Shown here: positions 42,800 to 64,000 of the stretch, one piece after another
How positions within the stretch are numbered: position 1 is the first letter of the stretch
Layout of the letters: the number at the start of each line of letters is the position of its first letter
DNA from: Chrysomallon squamiferum
Taxonomy: Eukaryota > Mollusca > Gastropoda > Neomphalida > Peltospiridae
DNA length: 64,000 nucleotides
Assembly: GCA_012295275.1 (NCBI GenBank)
Contig: CM022673.1
Span: forward strand, 11,203,288 to 11,267,287
Direction of reading: 5' to 3'
Notes under the pieces: generated by a model
Told to the model about the DNA's origin: nothing
Database searches by the model: none
Seen by the model: only the letters and a program-made list of their open reading frames with translations
Program-made: the position numbers and the translations under genes

Positions 42800-45497
42800 T
42801 TATTTTGTCACATTCAATTCAAATTCTACTGATCCAGGTTTATTTTTTCTTCTAATACATTTTCGGGATAAAAGTAAGAGAAGTAGAAATATGCTGATGC
42901 AGGCAATGCTGTCCGCAAAGAGAATGTAACAATACCACATCGGTGTGTACTGCTGCATAAGAAAGCCCAGAATAACAGGATTCATCATTGTTCCTGCAGA
43001 AGACGAACAAAGAATTGCAGCCGACACTTTTCCCGTGACATGGATAAGTTCTTCTTGTGCCCATATAAAGGCCGTTGGAAATATCAGAGACATTGAAAGT
43101 CCTACAATTACGGCACCGATCCAAATTCCGGGAACAAAATTTAGGTGAGCCGATATCAAAAAGGCTAACAGAGACAAGATCAAACTTAAACAACATAATG
43201 AAAGAATTTTTGCAGAAGTTAGACAGTTTATGAAAAAAATGCCCAAAAATCGTGCAATTGAAAATGCGGCCCAATAAGCAGATGTCACTAATGAGCCGTT
43301 AGATTTAGACCAGTCAAGTCCGTTTACCGTGAAGGCTAAAAGATAGGCAGCGAATGTTTCTTCTGCTGCTGAATACAGCATGAAAAAGAGACACAACAGA
43401 AAAATGGTTACAGCAAACATTGCTTTCGATAAACGTCTTTGATCTTTGGTTTCAACACCAGGATCTCGTTTTTTCACTCTAACTCGATTCCGGAGAAACA
43501 TAACAAAGAAAGGAACAGCAGCGGTAATAGTCAGAAATGCGCCAATCCAAAATGCAATGTATATTTTAGTTTCTGGTGGCGCTAAAGGATCCAAACTCCA
43601 AACATCTGATGTATTAGTATCGGCTGAAACATTTATGGAATACTTTGTCTTGTTAAAGCTTGATTCACTGAATGGAAACGAAAATGACGTGTTCACTATC
43701 TGGCTGAGATCATGGTTAATGCTCATGTTCTGTTCTGCATTTTCGAGTTTTTTAGGTGTCAGGAATGGTTCTGTTATGATGGGAGAGATTGTTCCACCAA
43801 AGGAAAATGAAAACTGAATAGCCATCATGAAATGTTGACCATCGCCTCTCCACACTCTAAACAGCTCTGCATTCCCACCTGTGCAACGAAAACAAATAAT
43901 TAAAAATTATCTAAAAATTCATTATCCATTAGTTAATCAAACGAGATGGAAGCAAAATTATATTTAAATTTTATAATAATAAACTAGCTCACGTGTGTAA
44001 TAATATGTAGACAATTGTTTAACAAAATCTCAAAACCTCTCTCTCTCTCTCTCTCTACCAATTCATAGCAATTGTATATCAATCATGTGACTTTGTGATA
44101 CATAAAAGAAGACAGAACCGACTGAAATATGGTTGATTTGTTTATCACATTATCAGTATTAGTTGTGTAACACTGAAGCAAAAAGTAACCCAGAGAGCGA
44201 TTTAAAGAGTAAACATTTACAGACCCTCATAAAACAATTTTTATTATTACTCTTATCATCATCATCGTCACTGTTATTATTATTATTATTATTATTTGGT
44301 ATCATTTTAAATATATTACCTGTACCGACAGCACCAAGGAAGACTCCATTCAGAAAGCACATCCCAGTCATAAGTAAGTAATAACTAGAGAAAGGGATAA
44401 ATCCCACAGTTATTCCCATTAAGAAGATACAGAGGAAGAGGACGAAGGGTTTAGAAAACCTGTCATACAGGACACCCATGAGGAGCGAACCCACAAGGTA
44501 ACCGACAGACGTGGCTGTGAAAAATGTTGAGGCTTTCTCTATATCTGTCTGTGTGATGATCTGAAGATCCAGAAATGATGGTCCTCGCTGGCCTACAATG
44601 AATCCCTTAAAAGAAGCAAATACAACATACTAATTAGCCTTCCCAATTACAGGATTTACACTGGTTTTCTTTTTAAACTTCAATCTAGCATGAGCACTTT
44701 TGGTTATCACTCAAAGTATACTGCTGTTACTTTTGCTAAATGAATTGTGTTATTTAAATCAATTTCCTGAAGCGATCGATTAAAGGATAAAACAGGCATA
44801 TGGGTTTTTGAGTGTAAACGATTTTATGAAGTGAATTATGAAAGGTACAATAGTTAAACTGACTTGTATTACAGGGTTTTTTAAACTTCAAACTTGCATA
44901 ACGAGCAGTTTTATGTACGTATCATTCTAAAATTATACTACTATTTAGTTTACAATACAAACCGCTTTAATTAAATCAGTTTACTGAACTGATACACATA
45001 AATCGATTTAGGTTTAAAATAGGCATATGGATGTTTGAATTTAAACGATTTTATAAAGTGCTATAATAGTTAGATTCGTGAAGAATGAGAATAAGGAAAA
45101 ACCCAACTGTAAATGAATGAAAATGACAAACATATAGTAACGAGATGATGGTGTTGATTATTTATTTATTTTGACATTTATTATTATTTTATGTCGTTAT
45201 TGTATAGTTTTTTATTTTCATTTTTTGTTCTGTTTTGTTTTTATCCTTGTCAAAACAACATTTTGACAAACCTAACAAAAGAAAATATTTACTAATTTTT
45301 GTGAGAGAAATTAAACTTACCAGCATAACGAATGCCCAGCAAATACATGCTGTGTGTAAGACTTTCCTTCTGTAGACCGTATTCTTTAACTTGGAAAAGT
45401 AACTAGTTTCTTGTCCATGTGTTCTTGTTTCGACAGAATTTTCCGATTCAGACTGATAACCACTGCATTCGATTTTTGTTGTTTCATCCAAGCCCAT
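42800..45497 (-). CDS. MFSD4-like major facilitator transporter, copy 1
   Basis: Three exons on the minus strand: 45497-45321, 44605-44320 and 43878-42800, 1542 nt, 513 aa. It resembles MFSD4A/MFSD4B; MFSD4B is also known as sodium-dependent glucose transporter 1, so a plasma-membrane sugar carrier is possible but not shown. The N-terminus (MGLDETTK) is cytoplasmic and polar up to about residue 43; exon 1 ends in the first helix. Exon 2 has GQRGPSFLDL and the MFS loop GSLLMGVLYDRFSKP, the D-R-F form of motif A. Exon 3 starts GNAELFRVWRGDG and has an extracellular-type loop with several N-x-S/T sites. The second half of the helices follows, then a basic cytoplasmic end (SRKCIRRKNKPGS) and LNVTK. 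The first ATG (45495-45497) is used. It diverges from the GH38-like promoter and is about 97 per cent like copy 2 by eye. Confidence 0.9.
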
Positions 45498-45994
45498 AAC
45501 TGCAACAACATGAATCTTTTGAATAATAAATAAATGTAATATAAGTAAAGATTTGGAAATTAATTTAATTTAAAAGCAAAAGGTAAGAAAGATCAATGAC
45601 CTAAATTGCCTGAAAACAGAACCAGATGTAATCTTCATATGATTTGGAACACGATAATACATTTATCTATATTATATCTACAGCGGCAGTTCCAGGATTT
45701 TATCTTGAGGAGGTGGTTGTGGACAATCACAAACTTTATTTGTTTATCCTTAACAGTGGAGTGAAAAAGGTCAGACACATTTCTGTATCCTCGCTTGATC
45801 TATTAGAAACAGTAGTAGACTCGTTGCTATTAAATAGGAACATGCGCCATCAAATATATTTAGAAATAGGCAAAGACATTATTATTATTATTATTTTATT
45901 TATTTTTGTTTGTTTGTTTGTTCTAGTTGTTTTTTTGTTGTTGTTTGTTTCTTGTTTGTTTTGGGGATTTTTGTTTGTTTCTTTTTTCTTTCTT

Positions 45995-46032
<38 letters not shown>

Positions 46033-47079
46033 TACACTGGATTAAACTGGAGATGTATAAAAATAACGAAAATAAATATGAATAAAACCAAGTCATTGTG
46101 TTACTTTTCGAAATTGCGTTCATTTCCTTTCTAATCAAGAATAATTTAAAAATAATTTTTTGTATGATTTTAACTGGAATTTTAAAAATAAGATTTTAAA
46201 AATAAGAGAAGACACAGCAAATTACCTTGACCATTTTAAATTTGTATTTTGTCGGTTTTGGTTAATTTACATCAAAATTATATTCTGTAGTCAAGTACGA
46301 TCGAGTTGCTTTTATTGTGATTTTGGTTATGTATTTATTTTATTTCGACTTCTAGCTGTTAATAATACGGTATGACATGAGTTACAAATATTAATAAAAT
46401 AAAAAATAAATATAAAATAATAGTAATAAAAATATTATATAATTAAAAATTAAATAAAGTTAATAATAAAATAATAGAAATAGAAATTGAAATGAAATAA
46501 ATAAATATTAGCTTCCATATATTATCAGAGACTTATTATATAATATTGCCATAATTTATTAATAACAAAGAATTGTTTCCAGTGGTGGGGTGTATCCCAC
46601 CACACGTACTCATTATGTTCTGTGAAGTAACAAACCAAACAACGACTGAGTTATGCAACAAAACGCATATGTATTAAGAGTAAATGAAAATTAAACCGAT
46701 AAACCTATTTATATATTTACTTGCCTTCTTATTTTTAAGCGACTGATTGCTTGATTATAAAGCGGATCACGAAACCAATGGTGGAATTTAGATAATACAT
46801 GCTAATATTTGTTTCTCATTTTGAAATAAATAAATAAATAACATTAAAGCATGGCTGCTTTTATCCACATTTATCGTACATCCTTTCACATATAAATGAT
46901 AAAGAATATGAAGACTATGTAATCTATTTTTCGTACCTTAATTTTTTTCTTGCCCGGAAATAATTCGTTAAACAAGTGCGAAACTTTCCGCAATTGGCAG
47001 TCGTAAATACTCGGCTTCATTCGTCTATTTTCTAAAAGGTTCCTAAGTCAACTGACTGATTCGTAGCATATGACTCAAA
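45498..47079. other. Divergent intergenic region, unit 1
   Basis: Shared promoter-side DNA between MFS copy 1 and the dead GH38-like leader exons. A plus-strand frame of about 80 codons at 45644-45888 is open here and in unit 2 (51489-51730), but it begins at TTG rather than ATG and ends in an ATT tract. A long TTTG/T tract (about 45897-46030) follows. Nothing is supported as a gene. Confidence 0.5.
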
Positions 47080-47612
47080 ATTGGACGTTCTTGTGTTGCA
47101 GTTTTTTTCTGTTTACTCAGCGTACGTTTAAAACAATCTTTTCTATAAGACGTTAATTTTTCCAATGACACCGACAAGTTTATATATTTGTTGCAAACAT
47201 TTTTTTTTTTTTTTTTTTAATAAAAATTAATTGGATCAAAATTTATGATTTAGTAGACAGAAAATAAGTAACCAGGTTATCATTATGATGATTATCGTTA
47301 GTAATTCAACGATAGTCAAATTTCATAAATATCGGTTGCCAGACGAAAGAGACATTTTTTTTAAATAGAAAGCCGGCGGTTTATCAGTTGTCCATAATGT
47401 TTTGTAATATTATGTTGGTACACATTTTAATCACAACTAATGCATTAAATTAATCATGGGTCATTGACATTATTATGATTATAGTTATACACATGACACA
47501 GCATTTTCTTTTATGTTATTTGATGTTTTTAATGTTCTTTAGATGCTAAAATAAGGTTAATTATTTTTTTCTTTTATAAATTTATTCTAAGTAAAATAAC
47601 ACTATTAACAAA

Positions 47613-47665
<53 letters not shown>

Positions 47666-48379
47666 AAATTAATTTAAAAAAAATCTACATGGTTAATTTT
47701 GAAACAAAAATGATGTTTGTTTTACTATTACATGCAATCATCACCATTAACTAAACAATCGTATGATTAGTACACAGATGTAACTAGTGTTTTGGAATGT
47801 TAGTGGCATGTGTTTTCTTGACTTATTAATCAAAATGTTTAGTTTCATACTAAAATTATTTTAATTCTTAAAATTTATCATTAAGAAAATTATTGTTGTT
47901 GTTGTTGTTGTTATTTATTTATTTATTTTGATGTTACAGATTTAAAGCTTGCTATCAGAATATTAAGGATATAAAGAGAATATTGTTTAGGATTAGCACA
48001 AACTTTGCTTAATCCACATAATCTCTTAGGAAACTGAACCTAATAAAAATCAGCTTCAGACCAACCATAAAATATAACAGTTTATTTGTTTACATTTATG
48101 TAACTTATGTAACTTGATATAGTTCTTATTTTACATGCATGTACAACTGCTGCATCTTTTCTTCTTTCTTTCTTATTTATTTTTTTTTTTTTTCAGTTAA
48201 AAGTGCAGCAGATCTATTATTAACTTTGTAAGAATGAAAAATGAGCATAATGAATTTATTTCCTTATTAGCTCATTTGAATTTAAAATTTCGTTTAGGTT
48301 GCTGCATGCGGAAATCCAAATTATGAAGCTGATCGAGAAAGTATCTCAAAAGTACACATCATTTTTATGAACCATCTTG
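47080..48379 (+). pseudogene. Dead 5' exons of the GH38-like gene (unit 1)
   Basis: These are copies of exons 1 and 2 of the gene at 53114-62567. Exon 1 equivalent is 47080-47121, with the same 42-nt length and donor GTACGT, but the ATG is ATT, so the signal-peptide start is lost. Exon 2 equivalent is 48298-48379, with the acceptor intact but the donor GTAAG changed to ATAAG. The duplication breakpoint at 48432 removed all further exons. This is a duplicated promoter plus two disabled exons, upstream of the working copy in the same orientation. Confidence 0.85.
47608..47663. repeat. (AAT)n microsatellite in intron 1 relic
   Basis: Trinucleotide tract; the equivalent in unit 2 (about 53637-53670) is shorter and interrupted. 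Confidence 0.9.
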
Positions 48380-48516
48380 ATAAGAACCATTTAAATCTGC
48401 CTGCCTGTTGTTCTGTCTATTCATGAATATTTGTTGGGTGGGAGGGGAAACAACCAAAAACTGGCATAATCTATTCAAAAAAGAAAAGAACAACCCAAAT
48501 TGTTTTTATTATATTT

Positions 48517-49741
48517 TTATTTTGTCACATTCAATTCAAATTCTACTGATCCAGGTTTATTTTTTCTTCTAATACATTTTCGGGATAAAAGTAAGAGAAG
48601 TAGAAATATGCTGATGCAGGCAATGCTGTCCGCAAAGAGAATGTAACAATACCACATCGGTGTGTACTGCTGCATAAGAAAGCCCAGAATAACAGGATTC
48701 ATCATTGTTCCTGCAGAAGACGAACAAAGAATTGCAGCCGACACTTTTCCCGTGACCTGGATAAGTTCTTCTTGTGCCCATGTAAAGGCCGTTGGAAATA
48801 TCACAGACATTGAAAGTCCTACAATTACGGCACCGATCCAAATTCCGGGAACAAAATTTAGGTGAGCCGATATCAAAAAGGCTAACAGAGACAAGATCAA
48901 ACTAAAACAACATAATGAAAGAATTTTTGCAGAAGTTAGACAGTTTATGAAAAAAATGCCCAAAAATCGTGCAGTTGAAAATGCGGCCCAATAAGCAGAT
49001 GTCACTAATGAGCCGTTAGATTTAGACCAGTCAAGTCCGTTTACCGTGAAGGCTAAAAGATAGGCAGCGAATGTATCTTCTGCTGCCGAATACAGCGTGT
49101 AAAAGAGGCACAACAGAAAAATGGTTACAGCAAACATTGGTTTTGATAAACGTCTTTGATCTTTGATTTCAACACCAGGATCTCGTTTTTTCACTCTAAC
49201 TCGATTCCGGAGAAACATAACAAAGAAAGGAACAGCAGCGGTAATAGTCAGAAATGCGCCAATCCAAAATGCAATGTATATTTTAGGTTCTGGTGGCGCT
49301 AAAGGATCCAAATTACGAACATCTGATGTATTAGTATCAGCTGAAATATTTATGGAATACTTTGTCTTGTTAAAGCTTGATTCACTGAATGGAAACGAAA
49401 ATGACGTGTTCACTATTTGGCTGAGATCATGGTTAATGCTCATGTTCTGTTCTGCATTTTCGAGTTTCTTAGGTGCCAGGAATGGTTCTGTTATGATGGG
49501 AGAGATTGTTCCACCAAAGGAAAATGAAAAATGAATAGCCATCATGAAATGTCGACCATCGCCTCCCCACACTCTAAACAGCTCTGCATTCCCACCTGTG
49601 CAACGAAAACAAATAATTAAAAAATTACCTCAAAATTCATTATCCATTAGTTAATCAAACGAGATGGAAGCAAAATTATATTTAAATTTTATAATAATAA
49701 ACTAGCTCACGTGTGTAATAATATGTAGACGATTGTTTAAC

Positions 49742-49818
<77 letters not shown>

Positions 49819-51342
49819 CAATTCATAGCAATTGTATATCAATCATGTGACTTTGTGATACATAAAAGAAGACAGAACCGACTGAAATATGGTTGATTTG
49901 TTTATCACATTATCAGTATTAGTTGTGTAACATTGGAGCAAAAAGTAACCAGGGAGCGATTTAAAGAGTAAGCATTTACAGACCCTCATAAAACACTGTT
50001 TTTATTATTACTCTTATCATCATCATCGTCACTGTTATTATTATTATTATTATTATTTTGGTATCATTTTAAATATATTACCTGTATCGACAGCACCAAG
50101 GAAGACTCCATTCAGAAAGCACATCCCAGTCATAAGTAAGTAATAACTAGAGAAAGGGATAAATCCCACAGTAATTCCCATTAAGAAGATACTGAGGAAG
50201 AGGACGAAGGGTTTGGAAAACCTGTCATACAGGACACCCATGAGGAGCGAACCCACAAGGTAACCGACAGACGTGGCTGTGAAAAATGTTGAGGCTTTCT
50301 CTATATCTGTCTGTGTGATGATCTGAAGATCCAGAAATGATGGTCCTCGCTGGCCTACAATGAATCCCTTAAAAGAAGCAAATACAACATACTAATTAGC
50401 CTTCCCAATTACATGATTTAAAATGTTTTAGTTCAGTTCAGACGTGCAAACAGTGTTATACAGATTATCGGTTAAAGCGGTATACTTACACTGGTTTTCT
50501 TTTTAAACTTCAATCTAGCATAATGAGCACTTTTGGTTATCACTCAAAGTATACTACTGTTACTTTTTCAAAATGAATTGTGTTATTTAAATCAATTTCC
50601 TGAAGCGATCGATTAAAGGATAAAACAGGCATATGGGTTTTTGAGTGTAAACGATTTTATGAAGTGAATTATGAAAGATACAATAGTTAAACTGACTTGT
50701 ATTACCGGGTTTTTTAAACTTCAAACTTGCATAACGAGCAGTTTTGTGTACGTATCATTCTAAAATTATACTACTATTTAGTTTACAAAACAAACTGCTT
50801 TAATTAAATCAGTTTACTGAACTGATACACATAAATCGATTTAGGTTTAAAATAGGCATACGGATTTTTGAATTTAAACGATTTTATAAAGTGTTTCATG
50901 AATGGTATAATAGTTAGATTCGTGAAGAATGAGAATAAGGAAAAAACCCAACTGTAAATGAATGAAAATGACAAACACATAGTAACGAGATGATGGTGTT
51001 GATTATTTATTTATTTTGACATTTATTATTATTTTATGTCGTTATTGTATAGCTTTTTATTTTCATTTTTTGTTCTGTTTTGTTTTTATCGTTGTCAAAA
51101 CAACATTTTGATAAACCTAACAAAAGAAAATATTTACTAATTTTTGTGAGAGAAAATAAACTTACCAGCATAACGAATGCCCAGCAAATACATGCTGTGT
51201 GTAAGACTTTCCTTCTGTAGACCGTATTCTTTAACTTGGAAAAGTAACTAGTTTCCTGTCCATGTGTTCTTGTTTCGACAGAATTTTCTGATTCAGAATG
51301 ATAACCACTGCATTCGAATTTTGTTGTTTCATCCAAGCCCAT
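48517..51342 (-). CDS. MFSD4-like major facilitator transporter, copy 2
   Basis: Three exons on the minus strand: 51342-51166, 50367-50082 and 49595-48517, with exactly the exon lengths of copy 1 (177, 286 and 1079 nt) and 513 aa. All splice sites and the frame are intact. Motifs are as in copy 1. Differences are amino-acid substitutions such as IECSGYQ to FECSGYH near the N-terminus and VWSLDP to VRNLDP in the large extracellular-type loop. Both copies keep uninterrupted frames despite dozens of substitutions, which suggests both are used or the duplication is young. The orphan exon at 35138-35423 is closer to this copy, sharing AVDTG and LFLSIF. Confidence 0.9.
49745..49816. repeat. (CT)n microsatellite, expanded in unit 2
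   Basis: About 70 bp of pure CT in MFS copy 2 intron 2; the homologous tract in copy 1 (about 44036-44057) is only about 22 bp. Confidence 0.95.
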
Positions 51343-51721
51343 AACTGCAACAACATGAATCTTTTGAATAATAAATAAATGTAATATAAGTAAAAATTTG
51401 GAAATTAATTTAATTTAAAAGCAAAAGGTAAGAAAGATCAATGACCTAAATTGCCTGAAAACTGAACCAGATGTAATCTTCATATGATTTGGAACACGAT
51501 AATACATTTATCTATATTATATCTACAGCGGCAGTTCCAGGATTTTATACAGAGGAGGTGGTTGTGGACAATCACAAACTTTATTTGTTTATCCTTAACA
51601 ATGGAGTGAAAAAGGTCAGACACATTTCTGTATCCTCGCTTGATCTATTAGAAACAGTAGTAGACTCGTTGCTATTAAATAGGAACATGCGCCATCAAAT
51701 ATATTTAGAAATAGGCAAAGA

Positions 51722-51770
<49 letters not shown>

Positions 51771-53113
51771 TATTTTTGTTTGTTTGTTTGTTCTTGTTGT
51801 TTTTCGTTTGGTTTCTTTGTTCTTTTTTTTTTCTTGTTTTTTCTTGTTTGTTTTGGGGGTTTTTGTTTGTTTGTTTGTTCCTTTTTTTTTTCTTTTTTTT
51901 CTTTTTTTTTTTTTTTTTTGGTACACTGGATTAAACTGGAAAAGTATAAAAATAACGAAAATAAATATGAATAAAACCAAGTCATTGTGTTACTTTTCGA
52001 AATTGCGTTCATTTCCTTTCTAATCAAGAATAATTTAAAAATTATTTTTTTGTACGATTTTAACTGGATACACTAGAGAAAACACAGCAAATTACCTTGA
52101 CCATTTTAAATTTGTATTTTGTCGGTTTTGGTTAATTTACATCAAAATTATATTCTGTAGTCAAGTACGATCGAGCTGCTTCAATTGTGATTTTGGTTAT
52201 GTATTTATTTTATTTCGACTTCTAGCTGTTAATAATACGGTATATCATAAATAACAAATAATAATAATAAAATAAAAAGAATGAAAAAAATGTATATAAT
52301 TAAAAATTAAATAAAGTTAATAATAAAATGAATGGAAACAGAAATAGAAATGTAGTTATGTATTTAATTTATTTCAACTTCTAGCTTTAAAAATACGGTA
52401 TGACATGAGTTACAAATATTAATAAAATAAAAAATAACAATAAAATAATAGTAATAAAAATATTATATAATTAAAAATTAAATAAAGTTAATAATAAAAT
52501 AATAGAAACAGAAATAGAAATTGAAATGAAATAAATGAATATTAGCTTCCATATATTATCAGAGACTTATTATATAATATTGCCATAATTTATTAGTAAC
52601 AAAGAATCGTTTCCAGTGGTGGGGTGTATCCCACCACACGTACTCATTATGTTCTGTGAAGTAACTAACCAAGCAACGACTGAGTTATGCAATAAAACGC
52701 ATATGTATTAAGAGTAAATGAAAATTAAACCGATAAACCTATTTATATATTTACTTGCCTTCTTATTTTTAAGCGACTGACTGCTTGATTATAAAGCGGA
52801 TCACGAAACCAATGGTGGAATTTAGATAATACATGCTAATATTTGTTTCTTATTTTGAAATAAATAAATAAATAACATTAAAGCATGGCTGCTTTTATCC
52901 ACATTTATCGTACATCCTATCACATATAAATGATAAAGAATATGAAGACTATGTAATCTATTTTTCGTACCTTAATTTTTTTCTTGCCCTGAAATAATTC
53001 GTTAAACAAGTGCGAAACTTTCCGAAGTTGTCAGTCGTAAATACTCGGCTTCATTCGTCTATTTTCTAAAAGGTTCGTAAGTCAACTGACTGAATCGTAG
53101 CATGTGACTCAAA
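51343..53113. promoter_or_regulatory. Divergent promoter region of MFS copy 2 and the GH38-like gene
   Basis: About 1.8 kb separate the two start codons, which point away from each other. Contents: the TTG-started 80-codon frame (51489-51730), ATT and TTTG/T tracts (51724-51925) and AT-rich DNA with a local duplication of the ATAATACGGTAT block (52230 and 52395). No third gene is seen. No TATA box or defined site is claimed. Confidence 0.4.
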
Positions 53114-62567
<9,454 letters not shown>

Positions 62568-64000
62568 ATTATTATAGAAGATGCTTCTTAGGAAAAAATA
62601 ACAATATCATATTTCATTCATGGCTCAGTTCAATTCAAATGACCAAACTACAAATATAATTTTGTTTTCAAAATTCACATTGACTTTTTATATTATTTAT
62701 TATTATTATTATTATATTTTTAAAAAGTAAATCTTTGGAGGATAAGAAGTTAATTACATATTTTGGTGTATACTGAAATTTTGGTGTAAACTAGTTATTT
62801 AAGATACCCATTTTAAAATAAGAAATTTTATTTTAAGAATTACATAAATGCTGTCAAATTTTAACAAAATACCATTCTTTTATTTACCCACATCAGTATT
62901 TTTAAAAGGTATTCCTTCTACTTAAATAAAATATTTTTAAATGTATCTTTAAAAAAAAAAGCTATTTTTTTATTGATCAAGAATTTAATGAACATTTAGA
63001 ATTTACCACTTTACTTAATTTTTTTTATATTTTTAATAAATATTATTGTTTGTATCTTATACACTTGATACATAATTTTTACTATTGTTATTATTTATGG
63101 AATATTCCATTTTGTTAGTGATAATGATAAAAATGGTGATATAATTAGTGATGATTGTCATTTTATCGTTTTAAAGATCTCTTTGTCAGAAATACTACTA
63201 CTCCTCCTATTACTGCAGCAACACTACCATTACCACTACCATCTACTAGTACTATCACTACTTTAATGAAGGTAAAAATACTTAACCAGTGTCAGAAAAT
63301 ATTCAAGAAATCCAGATAAGATTTTTATGTAATTGAATTTAATTCATATTAAAGTAATACATCATTTTATTACTACCATTTCATATGATATTCTGTCTCT
63401 AACGCATAACTGTAATTTTGAAAAATAATTTAATATATTTATTATATTACAAATTATGTGGTGAATGGACATAAACAATTCCTGAACAAATATGATGTGC
63501 AATTACATGTACAAACTTGTATGATTAAATGGATATATAAATTCACATTTTGAAAAAATATTTTAAAAAATCCAAAATGTCTAAACATTATTCCGCAAAG
63601 TGTGCATGTTGTGAATGTTATTTTAATTGTTTTATAACTTACATAACCAGTTAAAAAGTAATCATGATCATTAATTGTTTGTAATTGGAAGTTTTTAAAG
63701 ATTATGTACTTTTTTACAAGATATTTATTGTATCTTATTACAATTTATACTTACATGTAATCATTCCAAATAAAATTTATATTTCTTAAAATATTGTTCT
63801 ATGCTGGTGTTTTTTGTTTATTTAATTTTTAAAGAGGGAGAAAAAGAAAAAATAGAAATAAATTTAAACTGTAGCTGTCAAATGTACAATATGTACATTA
63901 AGATTCTTGGACAGTCATTATGTAACTACTGTGTACTAAAAACTTTTTGAAAAAATGTATTCCAATGCTTTTCATAATATCATTTAACTCAAAGTTATTC
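62568..64000. other. 3' UTR and flank of the GH38-like gene
   Basis: AT-rich, with AATAAA at 62925-62930 and another near 63770. Short CTA/CTC-type triplets occur at about 63195-63260. No further exon was found on either strand to the end of the window. Confidence 0.5.

Larger units (their letters stand above)
42717..48432. repeat. Tandem duplication, unit 1 (about 5.7 kb)
   Basis: Begins GTTGGGTGGGAGGGG and ends just before the same sequence at 48433. It contains MFS copy 1 on the minus strand and, divergently, two dead leading exons of the GH38-like gene. Differences from unit 2 are mostly single substitutions, a deletion of about 60 bp in MFS intron 1, and microsatellite length changes. 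Confidence 0.9.

Noticed and set aside
42852-43817. Additional ORFs inside MFS exon 3 on both strands (and the same set at 48569-49534)
   Set aside because: Shadow frames of the transporter exon; they recur in both copies simply because the exon is duplicated.

Overview
The window is nuclear DNA of an animal, most likely a mollusc and possibly a gastropod. Genes are split by short GT-AG introns, base composition is strongly AT-rich, and microsatellites (CT, ATT, AT and A/T runs) are everywhere. Two old repeats (28.7 and 32.1 kb) resemble from memory a tRNA-derived SINE common in gastropods. The species assignment is inference; no database was available. ORFs alone mislead here, so every gene model below was built by joining exons with matching splice phase.

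Layout. (1) 1-2926, + strand: last three exons of a class B (secretin-family) GPCR. (2) 4.1-12.7 kb and 19.7-26.2 kb, - strand: two paralogous genes for an unusual Ser/Thr kinase with HLD instead of HRD. Copy B (20988-26151) is complete, 9 exons and 495 aa. Copy A (8004-12674) keeps eight exons and the kinase domain, but its last exon has lost its acceptor and carries a 38-nt frame-shifting deletion; a third fragment of that exon lies at 6.77-6.94 kb. Between and around them lie a complete but decayed hAT transposon (12917-15787, 8-bp target duplication), a 254-bp MITE, a large foldback element (about 17.40-18.17 kb) and a tRNA-headed SINE-like repeat. (3) 27985-31436, +: EXOG, the mitochondrial endo/exonuclease G-like nuclease, five exons and 359 aa, with a pogo/Tigger-like MITE in intron 3. 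(4) 34.8-35.5 kb: an orphan, inverted copy of exon 2 of the MFS transporter genes found downstream. (5) 36913-42085, +: mitochondrial ATP synthase beta subunit, ten exons and 525 aa. (6) 42717-54424: a head-to-tail tandem duplication of about 5.7-6.0 kb. Each unit carries an intact three-exon, 513-aa MFSD4-like transporter on the - strand and, divergently, the promoter and first two exons of a secreted GH38-like (DUF5054-type) protein on the + strand. Only the second unit runs into the rest of that gene (53114-62567, 14 exons, about 740 aa). In the first unit the start codon and the second donor are destroyed. The full-length gene itself has a one-base frameshift in exon 7.

The genes are mostly unrelated housekeeping or accessory loci. 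The one suggestive pairing is the divergent sugar-transporter-like MFS gene and the secreted glycosidase-like gene. The main biology visible is genome dynamics: two generations of gene duplication, loss of terminal exons, a probable gene-conversion tract between the kinase paralogs, and transposons that inserted after the duplications and can be dated against their empty sites.
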